This document shows positions 1-11,161 of a stretch of 64,000 nucleotides of DNA, one piece after another. A program made the translations under genes and the position numbers. Source of the DNA: Erwinia psidii. Its GTDB lineage: Bacteria; Pseudomonadota; Gammaproteobacteria; Enterobacterales; Enterobacteriaceae. Position 1 is the first letter of the stretch. Each line of letters opens with the position of its first letter. The notes beneath the pieces were generated by a model. That model saw nothing but the letters and a program-made list of their open reading frames with translations, did not search any database and was not told the origin of the DNA. The stretch covers positions 62,001 to 126,000 of the forward strand of contig NZ_RHHM01000014.1 of assembly GCF_003846135.1 (NCBI RefSeq). Direction: 5' to 3'.

Positions 1-153
1 CGGTCATTTTTATTTCCTGTTCAGGTAAATAAGGAGGCTACAGTATTCATTACAGGTTAGCAATATTACCCTTTTTTCCCGATCCACCGCCTGCCTCCAT
101 ATCGGAGAAGCACTGATAGCCTGAGACATAATCGATGGCCAATCGGGCATTAA

Positions 154-181
154 AAAGTCCGGGCCTTCTTGCCCGGACTTT
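154..181. terminator. Bidirectional rho-independent terminator downstream of the M66 protease gene
   Basis: An 8-bp GC-rich stem (GTCCGGGC / GCCCGGAC) is extended by A and T runs on both sides, so it reads as a terminator on either strand. It lies about 100 bp beyond the stop of the minus-strand protease gene. I recognise no gene in the remaining sequence from base 1 to 279. Confidence 0.75.
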
Positions 182-279
182 ATCATTAGCGACCACCAAC
201 TGTTACGACATGCGATTGACTACCATCTGCAAATGCTCAGTCAGGCCTCGCTTTAAACGTCCCGTAAACGGGCTTTCCG

Positions 280-3200
280 TCATTCGGCAAGCCAGAGTGA
301 AGCGGCATCGACCGGATTCCAGGTTGGGGACATTGCGGTATGTGCCACCCGGCAGATCCACACTCTGTTGTTATACAGAACCTTATCGCCGATCCTGTAG
401 GCTGTGCCTAAAGCCCACGCAGGATAATGTGCAGAAGCATGAGTGGTAAGAGACAGTGTATTGCTTTGATCTGACAGACGCCCCTGGGTATCGCGGGCGA
501 TAACAAAATAGCGGTAACGGGTATCAGGGGATAGTCCTGCATCATGATAAGTTAGCTGAGAGGCGGGTACTCTCACCAGTGCATTGATGATACTGTCGCC
601 CTCTCCGCGGTAAATACTGTAATCCTGTATCGCACTCGTGCCGGAAGATGTTCCCCATGCCAGGCTGATACTGTTATCGGTTACTGACACTGAGTGTAAA
701 TTACGCGGTGCCGTTGGCGCGGAGTCAGGTACTTCGGGGGTTGTGGTCTTCGCCGTGATGCCCGCAGATCGTGCAGACTCAAGGCCGTTACTGTCAACAG
801 CGCTCACCGCGTAGCTGAACTGAGTATCTGGCATAAGCCCGGAATCTGTATAGCTGGGATCTGTACTGGTATTTAGCAAACTGCCGTCACGGTAGATACG
901 ATAACTTTTTACCGGGGCATCGAGCCTGTTCCAGGTCAGGGAGATACTGTCAGTAGTGGCACTGGCTACCCTCAGTCCCGCAGGAGGGGGGAGGATAAGC
1001 TGGCTTTCGTCGTCAGCGATTTCACCATTAACGGTATATGTTAGTGGGATACGGGCGGGTTCGATGGTTCGGCTGGCGATCACATTGCCATTGCATACCA
1101 ACCTGACGGTTCTTATTTCATCAGACTCTGCAATATTAATGTGGAATTTATTCATGGCGTTGCTGGTAAGGCGGATATTTTCCAGCTTAAATCGCTGAAT
1201 GTTACTGCCAGTTTCTACCCATAATTGGCAGTCAGCATCGTCAGTTACATTACTATTATCGGCGTAGATAAAACCATAGGCTCCGTGCATGGCAGGATAA
1301 ATATAGCCAGGCAATACCTCCTTGGGATCGTAATAACCTACCAACGTGGTGACGGGCACGCCAAAGGATTCAGGCTTATGATTGCGGGTGATATCTTTCA
1401 GTAGCGCGATTTCACGCCAGCCGTGTCCTCCTGAAATGTAGTGTTTACTTTCACCATAAGGTATACGCATATTCAGGCCGTTTACATGGACCGTTACGGG
1501 AAGTACTGCGTTATTTTCAATAGTAATGACCCGCTCCCCACTCACCTGCGATGTAACGGGAAAGTGGATATCTCCTGCCCAGTCATTTTCTTTCATCACG
1601 ATGCGCACGACGTCGTTGCTGGTAAGATAACCCACTAAATCGTCCTGACTCACAGCATTATTAGAGGCAACCGTGCTGCTCATGTTCATATCGACGATGA
1701 TGCATTCGGTCCATACTGAAGCATTGGATATATAACTTCTTCTGAATCCTCCTGGGATGGGGATAGCCTGGCCATTAATGTTCAGCTGACTGACCCATAG
1801 AGCGCTGCTCCTGACTGTGATAATCCGCTGATTATTAGCCTGTGAAGCTGGAGGCACATTCACTGAGTGAGCCCAGCTGCCGTCGCGCATTTCTACCAGA
1901 ACCATGTCCGAATGGGTAAATAACTGAGTGAGTGCATTTGCACTCAAATCGCTGTTAGCGGCGGTGGTTGCGTTGATTATATTTTGCTTGAGGGCATAGG
2001 GTTCCATGCGCCGGGTGATGCTGTTCCATTTTTTAAAGCCCGTGCTGGAACCGGGGGAAAATACCGCTTTATTTTCCAAAAAATCCTGAATAATCTTAGC
2101 GACATAAGGTGTGTAAAGGGTAAAGCGGTTCAGTGAACACAGTGGTTCACCACCCGACATGGCGTCAAATCCGAAAGATCTTCCATGAAAAGGTGCCTGG
2201 CAGTGTGATGCCATGCAGGATGACTGATGATCAACTACCGCCCGGAAATTGGGTATGAAACGGTTCAGATCCTTGTCCCAGCCCCAGGTGGAGTTGGGTG
2301 CGTCGGCAGACCGGTGAACCGAACCGATAAACCCGCCAACGAAATGTCCTAACCCGTAATTATGGCCAACTTCATGGCTGAACTCATTGCCCAAAGACTC
2401 GTCAAGCGTCGCCGTACCGGGACCACCGTAACCACCGTGTACCTGGAGACCATTGCTGTAAATGCCGCGGCTGTTATGAGCGGTTACCTGAGCAACAGTA
2501 TAAGGCGTCCATTCACCTTCGCCTGGTGAACTGTTGATGCCATAATTTGCATGATTGATACCAAGAGAAATAAGTTCTCTGGTAATACGTTGCCACATGG
2601 TTCCCTGGTGCCAGGCCCCAATGCTTGGGTCTGAGGTGGTCAGTAAGGTTCCGTCAGGCAACATGACTTCCGTCAGATGAAGCGACTGATAATTACTGAC
2701 TGTCAGTCTGGATAGCGGCACAGTCTGAAAATATTCCCGGTGTGCCTGAGGATCCTTTGCAAAGGCATACTCATCGCGAGGTGTGGTCAACATGCCGATG
2801 TCGATAGTGTGAATCAGCAACTCACCAGGAGCACCAACGTTTATATTGTTTAGTTTTCCACTTTGGTTACTGCTGTCAAACTGCATGCTGATACCTGGTT
2901 TGATCCACAAAGCAGGAACTTTAGCGCTCCAGGTATTTTCAGCATAGATAATACCCTGATTAAACAGTTCAGCATCCAGGATCCACTGGCCGGATATAAA
3001 TTTAAATTTCCCGTTATTTTTATCTGAGATAACCGCGCGCCGACCACTGAAGATAACATTTGAAGTAAAGACCGCAGTAGAGCTGATATAAACTACCTTT
3101 CCTTCCAGAGCTGGGTTATTTGGTAAGTAAATATCCCTTGTCCAGTGACCATTCCCGGTACGGATTTCAATGAAGGTATGTTGCTGCAATAGCTGTAAGA

Positions 3201-3630
3201 GATAAGAAGCGGAAGGGTTATTCAGAGCATTAATTTCAGTGTTACTGGTAATAGTATGGGTGCTGCCGGGTAGAGGCGTGAAATCAATATTATCAGGTAT
3301 ATTGTCGATATGGTAAGTCGTGTTGGGTAATTCTTCAGGCTTTTGTAATTGAATAACCCCAACGGTTTCACCATCTACACCGGTGACCGTCAGGCGTAAG
3401 GTTTCTGTATTATTCAGCGGTTTGACCAGTACCAGTGTTTCACGGTGTGCAACCAGATGGGGCTGTGGATCGCTGGGTACAGGTGTGCTGGGAATAATCT
3501 GGCTTTGTGCAAATTTAACGTTGGCAGCCAGAGAGCCTTCTAAATCATTGTTATTATTGCTGTTATTGAAAACCAGTTTTTCACTTTTTATCCCGGAAAA
3601 TTTACTGAACATTCCTTCACTTATTATCAT
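280..3630 (-). CDS. M66 (StcE/dictomallein-like) zinc metalloprotease with two FnIII domains and a C-terminal chitin-binding domain
   Basis: This 1116-residue protein carries the extended metzincin zinc site HEVGHNYGLGH at about residues 419-429, preceded by a long N-terminal region as in M66 peptidases such as StcE, which cleaves mucin-type glycoproteins. Two fibronectin type III repeats follow at about residues 895-980 and 990-1068. The last 50 residues (motifs AWALGTAYRIGDKVLYNN and VWICRVAH) look like a CBM5/12 chitin-binding module. The start at 3630 has a good ribosome site (AAGGAT). StcE and TagA are secreted by the Sec and type II routes, but no hydrophobic signal peptide is visible here, so the export route is unclear. 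It is monocistronic. The family call is firm; the substrate is unknown. Confidence 0.88.
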   Translation of the reverse strand: MIISEGMFSKFSGIKSEKLVFNNSNNNNDLEGSLAANVKFAQSQIIPSTPVPSDPQPHLVAHRETLVLVKPLNNTETLRLTVTGVDGETVGVIQLQKPEELPNTTYHIDNIPDNIDFTPLPGSTHTITSNTEINALNNPSASYLLQLLQQHTFIEIRTGNGHWTRDIYLPNNPALEGKVVYISSTAVFTSNVIFSGRRAVISDKNNGKFKFISGQWILDAELFNQGIIYAENTWSAKVPALWIKPGISMQFDSSNQSGKLNNINVGAPGELLIHTIDIGMLTTPRDEYAFAKDPQAHREYFQTVPLSRLTVSNYQSLHLTEVMLPDGTLLTTSDPSIGAWHQGTMWQRITRELISLGINHANYGINSSPGEGEWTPYTVAQVTAHNSRGIYSNGLQVHGGYGGPGTATLDESLGNEFSHEVGHNYGLGHFVGGFIGSVHRSADAPNSTWGWDKDLNRFIPNFRAVVDHQSSCMASHCQAPFHGRSFGFDAMSGGEPLCSLNRFTLYTPYVAKIIQDFLENKAVFSPGSSTGFKKWNSITRRMEPYALKQNIINATTAANSDLSANALTQLFTHSDMVLVEMRDGSWAHSVNVPPASQANNQRIITVRSSALWVSQLNINGQAIPIPGGFRRSYISNASVWTECIIVDMNMSSTVASNNAVSQDDLVGYLTSNDVVRIVMKENDWAGDIHFPVTSQVSGERVITIENNAVLPVTVHVNGLNMRIPYGESKHYISGGHGWREIALLKDITRNHKPESFGVPVTTLVGYYDPKEVLPGYIYPAMHGAYGFIYADNSNVTDDADCQLWVETGSNIQRFKLENIRLTSNAMNKFHINIAESDEIRTVRLVCNGNVIASRTIEPARIPLTYTVNGEIADDESQLILPPPAGLRVASATTDSISLTWNRLDAPVKSYRIYRDGSLLNTSTDPSYTDSGLMPDTQFSYAVSAVDSNGLESARSAGITAKTTTPEVPDSAPTAPRNLHSVSVTDNSISLAWGTSSGTSAIQDYSIYRGEGDSIINALVRVPASQLTYHDAGLSPDTRYRYFVIARDTQGRLSDQSNTLSLTTHASAHYPAWALGTAYRIGDKVLYNNRVWICRVAHTAMSPTWNPVDAASLWLAE

Positions 3631-3662
3631 GACTAATCCTTAATGTAAAATTATCTCAACTG

Positions 3663-3693
3663 GTTCTTACTTATTAAAAAAGTAAGTAAGAAC
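3663..3693. promoter_or_regulatory. Perfect 11-bp inverted repeat upstream of the M66 protease gene
   Basis: GTTCTTACTTA and its exact complement TAAGTAAGAAC are separated by 9 bases and lie 33-63 bp before the protease start. This position suits an operator for the protease. Read on the plus strand it is followed by six Ts and could act as a terminator, but no plus-strand gene precedes it. Confidence 0.4.
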
Positions 3694-4363
3694 ATTTTTT
3701 CATGGCTATGAGAAACATTGTGATGATGCATGCTTATTTTTAATTCCTGATCAAAATTAATCAATTTCAAAAATTTTCATCCCGTATCAAAAAAAGCATT
3801 CCCATGAAAGTTAAGGCTTATATTTAATGATTCGGTATGATGCGTTTTTTAGCATGGTGAAATGCGTGATAAGAGTCTACCGGCTTAAAATGGCACTATT
3901 CTGGCCACCTTAATAAATTACGGTAGCGAATTGCAGATAAATAACTGGAGAATGAAACCTGCTCGCCATGCAATACTTTTCCGGTAAAGAGGCCAATACC
4001 GGAAGTAATTATGTTTTATGGGGATGTTGATGGCGGTGAAAATGACAGACAGCTGTGTCGACAGGGCCCTGGCCAGGACGATTAATCCATGTTTAATCGT
4101 CATAAATTCATCACCACATTTCATTGCCAGGCGGCAGCTGGCAATGTTTCCGTTGCGGTGAGAATTTCTACGACATTCCTCTCAGTACTTTGCCCTGCAA
4201 GGTTAAGCAGGTAGTGAACAGCCTTGCTGGCAATCCTCCTGGCACTGCACGTTACTCAACAGGCCAACTGAGCAGTGATTTTTTTGAGCCGGTGTTACAC
4301 ACTGGGATTCAGATATTAGAAAGTAAAAAAAAGTTGCCACTCAGCAACAAATTTTCATTTAGG
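3694..4363. other. Intergenic stretch without a recognised gene
   Basis: About 670 bases, AT-rich at both ends, separate the protease from the aroF regulatory region. Short open frames exist on both strands (for example 3918-4124 and 4124-4408), but they lack convincing ribosome sites and family resemblance. No RNA gene or repeat was recognised. Confidence 0.5.
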
Positions 4364-4421
4364 TGTAATGTAAACTTTACATTGATATTTTTTATTTTTT
4401 CTTTGTAAATTATTGATATAT
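4364..4421 (+). promoter_or_regulatory. Candidate TyrR boxes upstream of aroF
   Basis: The 18-mer at 4364-4381 reads TGTAAT-N6-TTTACA, one mismatch from the TyrR consensus TGTAAA-N6-TTTACA. A weaker box, TGTAAA-N6-ATATAT, follows at 4404-4421. A possible -10 element (TATGAT) lies at 4493-4498. E. coli aroF has several TyrR boxes in the same relative place, so tyrosine-dependent repression of aroF-tyrA is the likely function. Confidence 0.6.
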
Positions 4422-4560
4422 GTTATTTATTTTATAAATATCCTTATGTGGCAATAAAATTTGTACGTGTACAGGTTTATGTCTGTACCTTTTATGATAC
4501 AGTTTTCGTCAGCTTACCAGGGGCCAACCTGAGTAGAAAAAGATAAACAGGATAATGACT

Positions 4561-5640
4561 ATGCAAAAAGACGCGCTGAATAACGTACACATCGCAGAAG
4601 AACAGATTCTTATTACTCCTGAGGAGCTGAAGAAAAAATTTCCTCTTTGCGCTGCCCAGGCGGAACAGATTGCCGCTTCCCGTCAGGTGATTTCTGACAT
4701 TATCAGTGGCAAAGATCACCGCCTCCTGGTGGTGTGTGGCCCCTGTTCCATTCATGATACCGAAGCTGCCCTCGACTATGCCCGTCATCTGAAGACTCTC
4801 TCCGGGGAGGTAAAGGATCAGCTGTTTATTGTTATGCGCGTCTATTTTGAAAAACCCCGCACAACAGTCGGCTGGAAAGGGCTGATTAACGATCCCTACA
4901 TGGACAATTCATTTGATATGGAAGCGGGTCTGCATACAGCACGCCGGCTACTGTTGGATCTGGTAGAGATGGGGCTGCCGCTGGCAACCGAAGCACTCGA
5001 TCCTAACAGCCCGCAATATCTTGGCGATCTGTTCAGCTGGTCTGCCATCGGTGCCCGCACGACAGAATCCCAGACTCATCGTGAAATGGCGTCAGGATTA
5101 TCAATGCCTGTGGGTTTCAAAAATGGTACTGATGGTAGTCTGGGCACGGCGATCAATGCCATGCGAGCAGCTGCGATGCCACACCGCTTTGTGGGCATTA
5201 ACCAGAGTGGACAGGTGTGTCTGCTGCAAACTCAGGGAAATCCTGATGGTCATGTGATCTTGCGGGGGGGGAAATGTCCGAATTACGGCCCTGAAGATGT
5301 AGCTCAATGTGAAAAAGAGATGAGCCAGGCGGGACTCCATCCCTCCTTGATGATAGATTGCAGCCATGGCAATTCTAACAAAGACTTCCGCCGCCAGTCC
5401 GGCGTGGCCGAGTCTGCCGTCGCGCAAATTAAAGACGGCAACCGTTCAATTATTGGCCTGATGCTGGAAAGCCATCTCCATGAGGGTAATCAGTCTTCTG
5501 AACAACCACGAAGTGAAATGCATTACGGTGTTTCTGTGACTGATGCCTGTATCAACTGGGAAACAACGGAGAGCCTGCTGCGTGAAATCAATCAGGACCT
5601 GAGGGGAGTGCTGGCGGCGCGTCTGTCGCAAGAGGATTAA
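4561..5640 (+). CDS. aroF: Tyrosine-sensitive DAHP synthase (class I, AroF)
   Basis: It condenses phosphoenolpyruvate and erythrose 4-phosphate to DAHP, the first step of the shikimate pathway. The 359-residue product aligns along its length with E. coli AroF (356 aa), including [48 protein letters not shown] and [10 protein letters not shown]. The start at 4561 (MQKDALNN) matches E. coli; an in-frame ATG two codons upstream (4555) is the alternative. Upstream TyrR boxes suggest tyrosine feedback on transcription. tyrA follows 2 bp after the stop, so the two form the classic tyrosine operon. Confidence 0.97.
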   Translation: MQKDALNNVHIAEEQILITPEELKKKFPLCAAQAEQIAASRQVISDIISGKDHRLLVVCGPCSIHDTEAALDYARHLKTLSGEVKDQLFIVMRVYFEKPRTTVGWKGLINDPYMDNSFDMEAGLHTARRLLLDLVEMGLPLATEALDPNSPQYLGDLFSWSAIGARTTESQTHREMASGLSMPVGFKNGTDGSLGTAINAMRAAAMPHRFVGINQSGQVCLLQTQGNPDGHVILRGGKCPNYGPEDVAQCEKEMSQAGLHPSLMIDCSHGNSNKDFRRQSGVAESAVAQIKDGNRSIIGLMLESHLHEGNQSSEQPRSEMHYGVSVTDACINWETTESLLREINQDLRGVLAARLSQED

Positions 5641-5642
5641 TT

Positions 5643-6764
5643 ATGGTGGCTGAACTGACCGCACTACGCGATCAAATTGATGAAGTTGATAAGGCGCTGC
5701 TCGATCTGCTGGCCAGGCGGCTACAGTTGGTTGCCGAAGTGGGTGAGGTGAAAAGCCGGTATGGATTACCCATTTATGTCCCTGAGCGGGAAGCCTCGAT
5801 GCTGGCTTCCCGCCGCAAAGAGGCTAAATTGCTGGGCGTTCCACCCGATTTGATTGAAGATGTACTGCGTCGGGTCATGCGTGAGTCGTACTCCAGCGAA
5901 AATGATAAAGGCTTTAAAACGCTGTGTCCTGGGCTGCGTTCCGTTGTTATTGTTGGCGGTAAAGGCAAGATGGGACGTCTGTTTGAGAAGATGTTAGTTT
6001 TGTCAGGATATCAGGTGAAGATACTTGATAAAGAGGAGTGGGCTCAACGGAATACTCTGCTGGCAGATGCCGGTATGGTGATTATCAGCGTGCCAATCCA
6101 TCTGACAGAAGAGGTGATTGCTGCACTGCCGACGTTACCGGATGACTGTATCCTGGTCGATCTGGCATCGGTAAAAAATAGCCCGTTGCAGGCAATGCTG
6201 GTAGCACACAGTGGGCCGGTGCTCGGTCTGCACCCGATGTTCGGCCCTGACAGTGGCAGCCTCGCCAAACAGGTTGTGGTGTGGTGCGATGGCCGACAAC
6301 CAGAAGCCTACCAGTGGTTTCTTGAACAGATTCAGGTATGGGGTGCCAGGCTGCATCGCATCAGTGCTGTTGAGCACGACCAGAACATGGCGTTTATTCA
6401 GGCCTTGCGCCATTTTGCGACTTTCGCTTACGGGTTGCATCTGGCTGAAGAGAATGTACAGCTTGAGCAGCTTCTCGCTCTGTCGTCGCCCATCTACCGC
6501 CTTGAACTGGCGATGGTGGGAAGATTGTTTGCACAGGATCCGCAACTGTATGCGGACATTATTATGTCTTCAGAAAACAATCTGGCACTGATTAAACGTT
6601 ACTATCAGCGTTTTGGCGAGGCGATAAAATTACTGGAGAAGGGCGATAAACAGGAATTTATCAACAGCTTCCGTAAGGTAGAGACCTGGTTTGGTGAGTA
6701 TGCACGCCGTTTCTTACTGGAAAGCCAGACTCTGCTGCGTCAGGCGAATGACAGCCGTCAATAA
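5643..6764 (+). CDS. tyrA: Bifunctional chorismate mutase / prephenate dehydrogenase
   Basis: The protein converts chorismate to prephenate (N-terminal AroQ helical domain, about residues 1-90) and then oxidises it to 4-hydroxyphenylpyruvate (NAD-binding domain from about residue 100). At 373 residues it equals E. coli TyrA. The nucleotide-binding loop reads [11 protein letters not shown], keeping the GxGxxG spacing, and the substrate region [20 protein letters not shown] is intact. It is translated immediately after aroF. In E. coli pheA lies next to tyrA; here pheA is about 50 kb away and srmB is the neighbour. Confidence 0.97.
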   Translation: MVAELTALRDQIDEVDKALLDLLARRLQLVAEVGEVKSRYGLPIYVPEREASMLASRRKEAKLLGVPPDLIEDVLRRVMRESYSSENDKGFKTLCPGLRSVVIVGGKGKMGRLFEKMLVLSGYQVKILDKEEWAQRNTLLADAGMVIISVPIHLTEEVIAALPTLPDDCILVDLASVKNSPLQAMLVAHSGPVLGLHPMFGPDSGSLAKQVVVWCDGRQPEAYQWFLEQIQVWGARLHRISAVEHDQNMAFIQALRHFATFAYGLHLAEENVQLEQLLALSSPIYRLELAMVGRLFAQDPQLYADIIMSSENNLALIKRYYQRFGEAIKLLEKGDKQEFINSFRKVETWFGEYARRFLLESQTLLRQANDSRQ

Positions 6765-6826
6765 GGAAAATTGGTCGTTCGCAAATCAGCGTTGTGGTCA
6801 TTTTTCTTTCACAGTCTTAACCGTCC

Positions 6827-6845
6827 AGCCCCCAATTTGGGGGCT
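6827..6845. terminator. GC-rich hairpin between convergent tyrA and srmB
   Basis: AGCCCCCA and TGGGGGCT form an 8-bp stem around a 3-base loop between the two convergent genes. Neither strand has a proper T run after it, so it is a weak terminator at best or a transcript-end stabiliser. Confidence 0.4.
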
Positions 6846-6899
6846 GTTGCAGGTCTGTCTGCCAATCAGATAGCGTTGGCTTATCGGCTGTCTCGGAGA

Positions 6900-8231
6900 T
6901 TACTCACTGCTATTTGTGTTACCGGCACCGCTTGGCTTACGGCGTTTACCTATATTTTTGGTATCGCGATGACGTTTTTTGATACGGGGCTTAGCCGCTT
7001 CACTGTTTTTTTCTTTCTTCTCTTTACGTTTTGCCAGTGCTTTCTTTGATGGCTTACCGTTCTGTTTTTCACTCGGGGCACGGGTAGTTGGCCGTAATTC
7101 GTCAATGATCCGTGCTTTCAGAGGCTCATTGATATAGCGACTGATTTTACCCAGCAACAGGTGGTCGTGTGCTTCCACCAACGAGATGGCTTTGCCTTTT
7201 TTACCGGCGCGGCCGGTGCGACCGATGCGATGCAGGTAGGTATCCGCCGTGCGGGGCATATCAAAATTAAAGACGTGGCTGACGTCATCAATATCGATAC
7301 CGCGGGCAGCCACATCGGTAGCGACCAGCACATTCACACGACCATCAACTACCCGCTTGATTGCTTCATTTCGCTTATATTGTTCCAGTTCACCTTCCAG
7401 ATAACTGGTACCGATCCCGGCATCACGCAGCCAGCCACACAGTTCGTGAACCCGCTCACGTTTACGCACAAAGATGACCGAGCGGGTGACCTCAGGCTGC
7501 TTGAGCAGATGGATCAACAACGCGGTCTTGTGTGCCGTATCGTCAGCGCGGTAATACCACTGCTGAATTTTTTTGCGTTCACGACGTGCGGGATCGGCTT
7601 CAATCTCAACGGGGTCGTTCAGCAGGCGCTCGGAAAAGTCTTTGATTGCCTCGCCTTCAAGCGTGGCGGAAAATAACAGCGTTTGCTTACGCCAGCGGGT
7701 TTCAGCAGCAATGGTTTCGATATCATGAGCAAACCCCATATCCAGCATACGGTCTGCTTCGTCAAGGATCAGCGTTTCAACTGCCCGGCAGTCAAAATTT
7801 TCTTCTTTAATATATTGCAACAGGCGGCCGGTGGTGGCGACCACCACATCCTGGTTCTCACTGAACACCTCAGCATGATTCATATAGGCAACGCCACCTG
7901 TGATGGTCGCAATGTCAAGATGAGTATGTTTTGCCAGTTCGCGAGCCTGATCTGCAACCTGCATGGCCAGTTCGCGGGTAGGTGTCAGCACAAGAATACG
8001 TGGCGGGCCTGATTTTTTACGCGGAAAATCGAGTAAATGTTGTAATGCAGGCAGCAAGTAGGCGGCCGTTTTGCCTGTACCGGTTGGTGCCGAACCGAGA
8101 ACGTCACGACCCTCCAGTGCAGGCGGGATTGCAGCGGCCTGAATGGCAGTAGGGCGGGTAAAGCCCTTTTCCTGCAAGGCATCCAGCAGGCTTTCATCAA
8201 GTTCTAGTTCGGAAAAAGTGGTTACAGTCAT
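6900..8231 (-). CDS. srmB: DEAD-box RNA helicase SrmB
   Basis: This ATP-dependent RNA helicase acts in early assembly of the 50S ribosomal subunit. All DEAD-box motifs are present in order: [37 protein letters not shown] and [11 protein letters not shown] basic Lys/Arg-rich tail of about 60 residues replaces the E. coli tail. At 443 residues it is one shorter than E. coli SrmB. It is transcribed divergently from trmN, an arrangement shared with E. coli. Confidence 0.95.
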   Translation of the reverse strand: MTVTTFSELELDESLLDALQEKGFTRPTAIQAAAIPPALEGRDVLGSAPTGTGKTAAYLLPALQHLLDFPRKKSGPPRILVLTPTRELAMQVADQARELAKHTHLDIATITGGVAYMNHAEVFSENQDVVVATTGRLLQYIKEENFDCRAVETLILDEADRMLDMGFAHDIETIAAETRWRKQTLLFSATLEGEAIKDFSERLLNDPVEIEADPARRERKKIQQWYYRADDTAHKTALLIHLLKQPEVTRSVIFVRKRERVHELCGWLRDAGIGTSYLEGELEQYKRNEAIKRVVDGRVNVLVATDVAARGIDIDDVSHVFNFDMPRTADTYLHRIGRTGRAGKKGKAISLVEAHDHLLLGKISRYINEPLKARIIDELRPTTRAPSEKQNGKPSKKALAKRKEKKEKNSEAAKPRIKKRHRDTKNIGKRRKPSGAGNTNSSE

Positions 8232-8363
8232 GGTCTACCTCAGCTTGGGGCGCTGATTATAGACAGAATGAACAGGATCTTCATCTGTTTGTGTGCCCTG
8301 AATGACTTTTCCTCAGACATCAATTGTCCTATGCTAGCGCCGTTTCCTTTGCAGGCCAGTAAA

Positions 8364-9101
8364 ATGTCTCAACAGAAAGTGGCTCTCCGCGCCGACGGTT
8401 TTACCTTTAAACAATTTTTCGTTGCCCACGATCGTTGTGCAATGAAGGTCGGTACTGATGGCGTGCTGCTGGGTGCCTGGGCTCCGGTTGCGGGCGCCCG
8501 GCGGATATTGGACATCGGCACCGGTAGCGGCCTTATTGCGCTGATGCTGGCACAGCGAACCACACAGGACGTGGTTGTTGATGCTGTTGAGCTCGACGAG
8601 CAGGCTGCTGGTCAGGCGCAGGAAAATGCGGCGGCATCCCCCTGGGCCGAACGGATTAATATCTGTCAGGCTGATATTTTGCCGTGGGCGAAAAATTGCG
8701 AACATCGCTACTCGCTCATTGTCAGCAATCCACCCTATTTTAGCGCGGGCGTTGCGTGTGCGACACCTGAACGGGCGGCAGCACGTTCCACCGCCGGGCT
8801 GACGCACGATGCGCTTCTGACATGTGCTGGCGAACTGATCGCCGAAGATGGCTATTTTGCGGTGATTCTGCCTGAACCCGCAGGCAATGCGCTGGTTGCG
8901 ATGGCAGAGCAGCAAGGCTGGTATCTGCATTTGCGTACCGATATATCTGACAATGACCGACGTCCAGCAAATCGTGTACTACTGGCGCTTTCCCCTGTAC
9001 CGGGCGAACCGTTTATCGATCGCATGACCATTCGTGGGCCAGATCGACGTTATTCCGAGGCGCATTGCAGCCTGACGAGAGATTTTTACCTGTTTCGTTG
9101 A
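8364..9101 (+). CDS. trmN: tRNA1(Val) adenine-37 N6-methyltransferase
   Basis: This SAM-dependent methyltransferase (TrmN6, formerly YfiC) makes m6A37 in tRNA-Val. The Rossmann SAM loop LDIGTGSG and catalytic SNPPYF motif are visible. The start at 8364 ([12 protein letters not shown]) gives 245 residues, exactly the E. coli length; the open frame extends 32 codons further upstream but with no family similarity. The gene ends one base before the convergent nadB stop region, leaving no room for a separate terminator. Confidence 0.94.
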   Translation: MSQQKVALRADGFTFKQFFVAHDRCAMKVGTDGVLLGAWAPVAGARRILDIGTGSGLIALMLAQRTTQDVVVDAVELDEQAAGQAQENAAASPWAERINICQADILPWAKNCEHRYSLIVSNPPYFSAGVACATPERAAARSTAGLTHDALLTCAGELIAEDGYFAVILPEPAGNALVAMAEQQGWYLHLRTDISDNDRRPANRVLLALSPVPGEPFIDRMTIRGPDRRYSEAHCSLTRDFYLFR

Positions 9102-10694
9102 TTATGGCACCAGTATTGTTGGCGTTGCTTTACTGAACTTCTGCGGATAGTCCAACGTATAGTGCAGGCCACGGCTCTCTTTCCTTGCCATGGCACAGCG
9201 AACAATCAGTTCCGCAACCTGAACCAGATTACGCAGTTCCAGCAAACTGTCGGAAATATGAAAATGAGCGTAGTATTCGTCCATCTCCTGCTGAATCAGG
9301 GTAATACGACGCCTGGCGCGCTCCAGACGTTTAGTGGAGCGAACTATCCCGACGTAATCCCACATCAACAGCCGCAGCTCATGCCAGTAGTGCTGTATTA
9401 CCATTTGCTCATCTGAATCATCCATCCGCCTTTCATCCCAGTCCGGCAGTGCATAAGATGATGTCACGGTTGGTAAATAGTGCTGAATATCTTCTGCTGC
9501 CGACCAGGCATAAACCAGACACTCCAGCAATGAGTTGGAGGCCAGACGGTTGGCACCGTGTAAACCGGTGCAGCTGACTTCTCCTGCGGCATAAAGACCA
9601 CTTAAATCGGTTCGGCCCTGCTGGTTGACCATCACTCCGCCGCAGGTGTAATGGGCTGCCGGAACAACAGGGACTGGCTCTCTGGTCAGGTCAATGCCGA
9701 GAATTCGCAGTTTCTCGCTAATGGTCGGGAAATGGGCACGAATAAATTCGGCTGATCTGTGGGTGATATCAAGAAACATGCAATCTGCACCCAGACGTTT
9801 CATTTCGTGATCAATAGCACGCGCCACGATATCACGGGGAGCGAGTTCGGCGCGCGGGTCGTAATCAGGCATAAATCGCGTGCCGTCAGGTCGTTTTAAT
9901 AGCGCTCCCTCACCGCGCAGAGCTTCCGTCAACAGAAAGTTCGGCGCATCAGGATGAAACAGGCAGGTTGGATGAAACTGATTGAACTCAAGATTTGCCA
10001 CACGGCAACCCGCACGCCACGCCATGGCGATGCCGTCACCGGTAGCGACATCCGGGTTCGTGTTGTACCGATAAACGTTGGCTGCTCCGCCCGTTGCCAG
10101 CACAACAGCGCGGGCACGACAGGTTTCTACCTTCTGGCGTTTTCGGTTCCAGATATATGCACCAATGACGCGCCGTTTACCCGGCAGACAAATTCGGTCA
10201 GAGGTAATAAGGTCAATCGCATTGCGGTGTTCGAACAGATGAATATTAGGATGACGTAGCGCCTGAACGACCAGCGTATTTTCCATTGCGCGGCCAGTTG
10301 CATCTGCACTGTGCAGGATGCGACGGTGGCTGTGGCCGCCTTCACGCGTAAGGTGGTAAGCATTTTCGTGGCTTTCTTTATCAAACGACATGCCATTATC
10401 GATCAACCACTCCACGCAGTGCCTGGCATTACGCGTGATAAATGAAACGGCCTGACGATCACAGAGGCCGTCACCGGCTGTCAACGTGTCCGCGCTATGT
10501 GACTCTGTGCTGTCGCGTTGGTCAAAAACGGCGGCAATACCCCCCTGAGCATAAAAGGTGGCACTTTCGTTCACCGGCCCCTTACTCAGTACGGTAACCT
10601 GGTTTTTGTCGGCCAGTCGGAGTGCCAGTGAGAGCCCGGCGGCACCACTGCCGATAATCAAAATGTCACAAGTGTAATCCGAAGAAGAGTTCAT
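9102..10694 (-). CDS. nadB: L-aspartate oxidase
   Basis: NadB oxidises L-aspartate to iminoaspartate with FAD, the first step of de novo NAD synthesis. The N-terminal FAD fold [16 protein letters not shown], the active-site region [14 protein letters not shown] and the HYTCGGV loop are intact. I chose the ATG at 10694 ([10 protein letters not shown]), giving 530 residues; a longer reading from 10736 adds 14 residues without family similarity. It is divergent from rpoE, as in E. coli. Confidence 0.95.
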   Translation of the reverse strand: MNSSSDYTCDILIIGSGAAGLSLALRLADKNQVTVLSKGPVNESATFYAQGGIAAVFDQRDSTESHSADTLTAGDGLCDRQAVSFITRNARHCVEWLIDNGMSFDKESHENAYHLTREGGHSHRRILHSADATGRAMENTLVVQALRHPNIHLFEHRNAIDLITSDRICLPGKRRVIGAYIWNRKRQKVETCRARAVVLATGGAANVYRYNTNPDVATGDGIAMAWRAGCRVANLEFNQFHPTCLFHPDAPNFLLTEALRGEGALLKRPDGTRFMPDYDPRAELAPRDIVARAIDHEMKRLGADCMFLDITHRSAEFIRAHFPTISEKLRILGIDLTREPVPVVPAAHYTCGGVMVNQQGRTDLSGLYAAGEVSCTGLHGANRLASNSLLECLVYAWSAAEDIQHYLPTVTSSYALPDWDERRMDDSDEQMVIQHYWHELRLLMWDYVGIVRSTKRLERARRRITLIQQEMDEYYAHFHISDSLLELRNLVQVAELIVRCAMARKESRGLHYTLDYPQKFSKATPTILVP

Positions 10695-11051
10695 TTTGTT
10701 TAATTTACTAAACAAGTTGTGTGTGGAGCATACCACCCAACTTTTTTTGGTAAAAAGTCTTTTTGTTATTTTTTAAGCCTGTTGGCTGCAATCATGGAGA
10801 TAGAGGTCCAGAAATCAGGCAGGTTTCTCATTTTTTGGTAAAAAAAGGTTTAATATTGCGAACAGCTTTAAATGCGCGTGATTTAAAGATGAAAAAACAG
10901 GCTTCATGGGGTAATCTGCGGCGTTAATGAGAGGCTATACGCCAGGGGATAATCATATTGAAGACGCGTTGGCCCCTGACAGCACAAATCATAAAAACGA
11001 CCGCGGGTTTCATCTCACCCTGCATCTGCAATATAAATACAACAGCGCAAT
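10695..11051. other. nadB-rpoE divergent intergenic region
   Basis: About 360 bases before the sigma-E promoter hold no gene I can support. They probably carry the nadB promoter and vegetative rpoE promoters, which I could not place with confidence. In E. coli a short leader frame (rseD) precedes rpoE; I could not confirm a homologue here. Confidence 0.4.
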
Positions 11052-11079
11052 GGAACTTCACATATGATAATCACTCTAA
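11052..11079 (+). promoter_or_regulatory. Sigma-E promoter of the rpoE operon
   Basis: GGAACTT at 11052-11058 and TCTAA at 11075-11079 are separated by exactly 16 bases, matching the sigma-E consensus. It lies about 80 bp before the rpoE start. This is the autoregulatory promoter known from E. coli, where sigma-E drives its own operon during envelope stress. Confidence 0.88.
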
Positions 11080-11161
11080 GCGCAAGCTTGCTCGACAGAT
11101 ATAGGGTGTTGTTGGGTGTTGGGAGTCGCGTGGAAATATATTGGGGGAGACATTACCTCGG

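Noticed and set aside
4124-4408. 94-residue frame upstream of aroF
   Set aside because: Its 3' part runs through the TyrR boxes and AT-rich promoter region; no convincing start signal or similarity.
8268-8363. N-terminal extension of trmN
   Set aside because: The family start and length agree with the ATG at 8364; the extension overlaps the divergent srmB promoter region.
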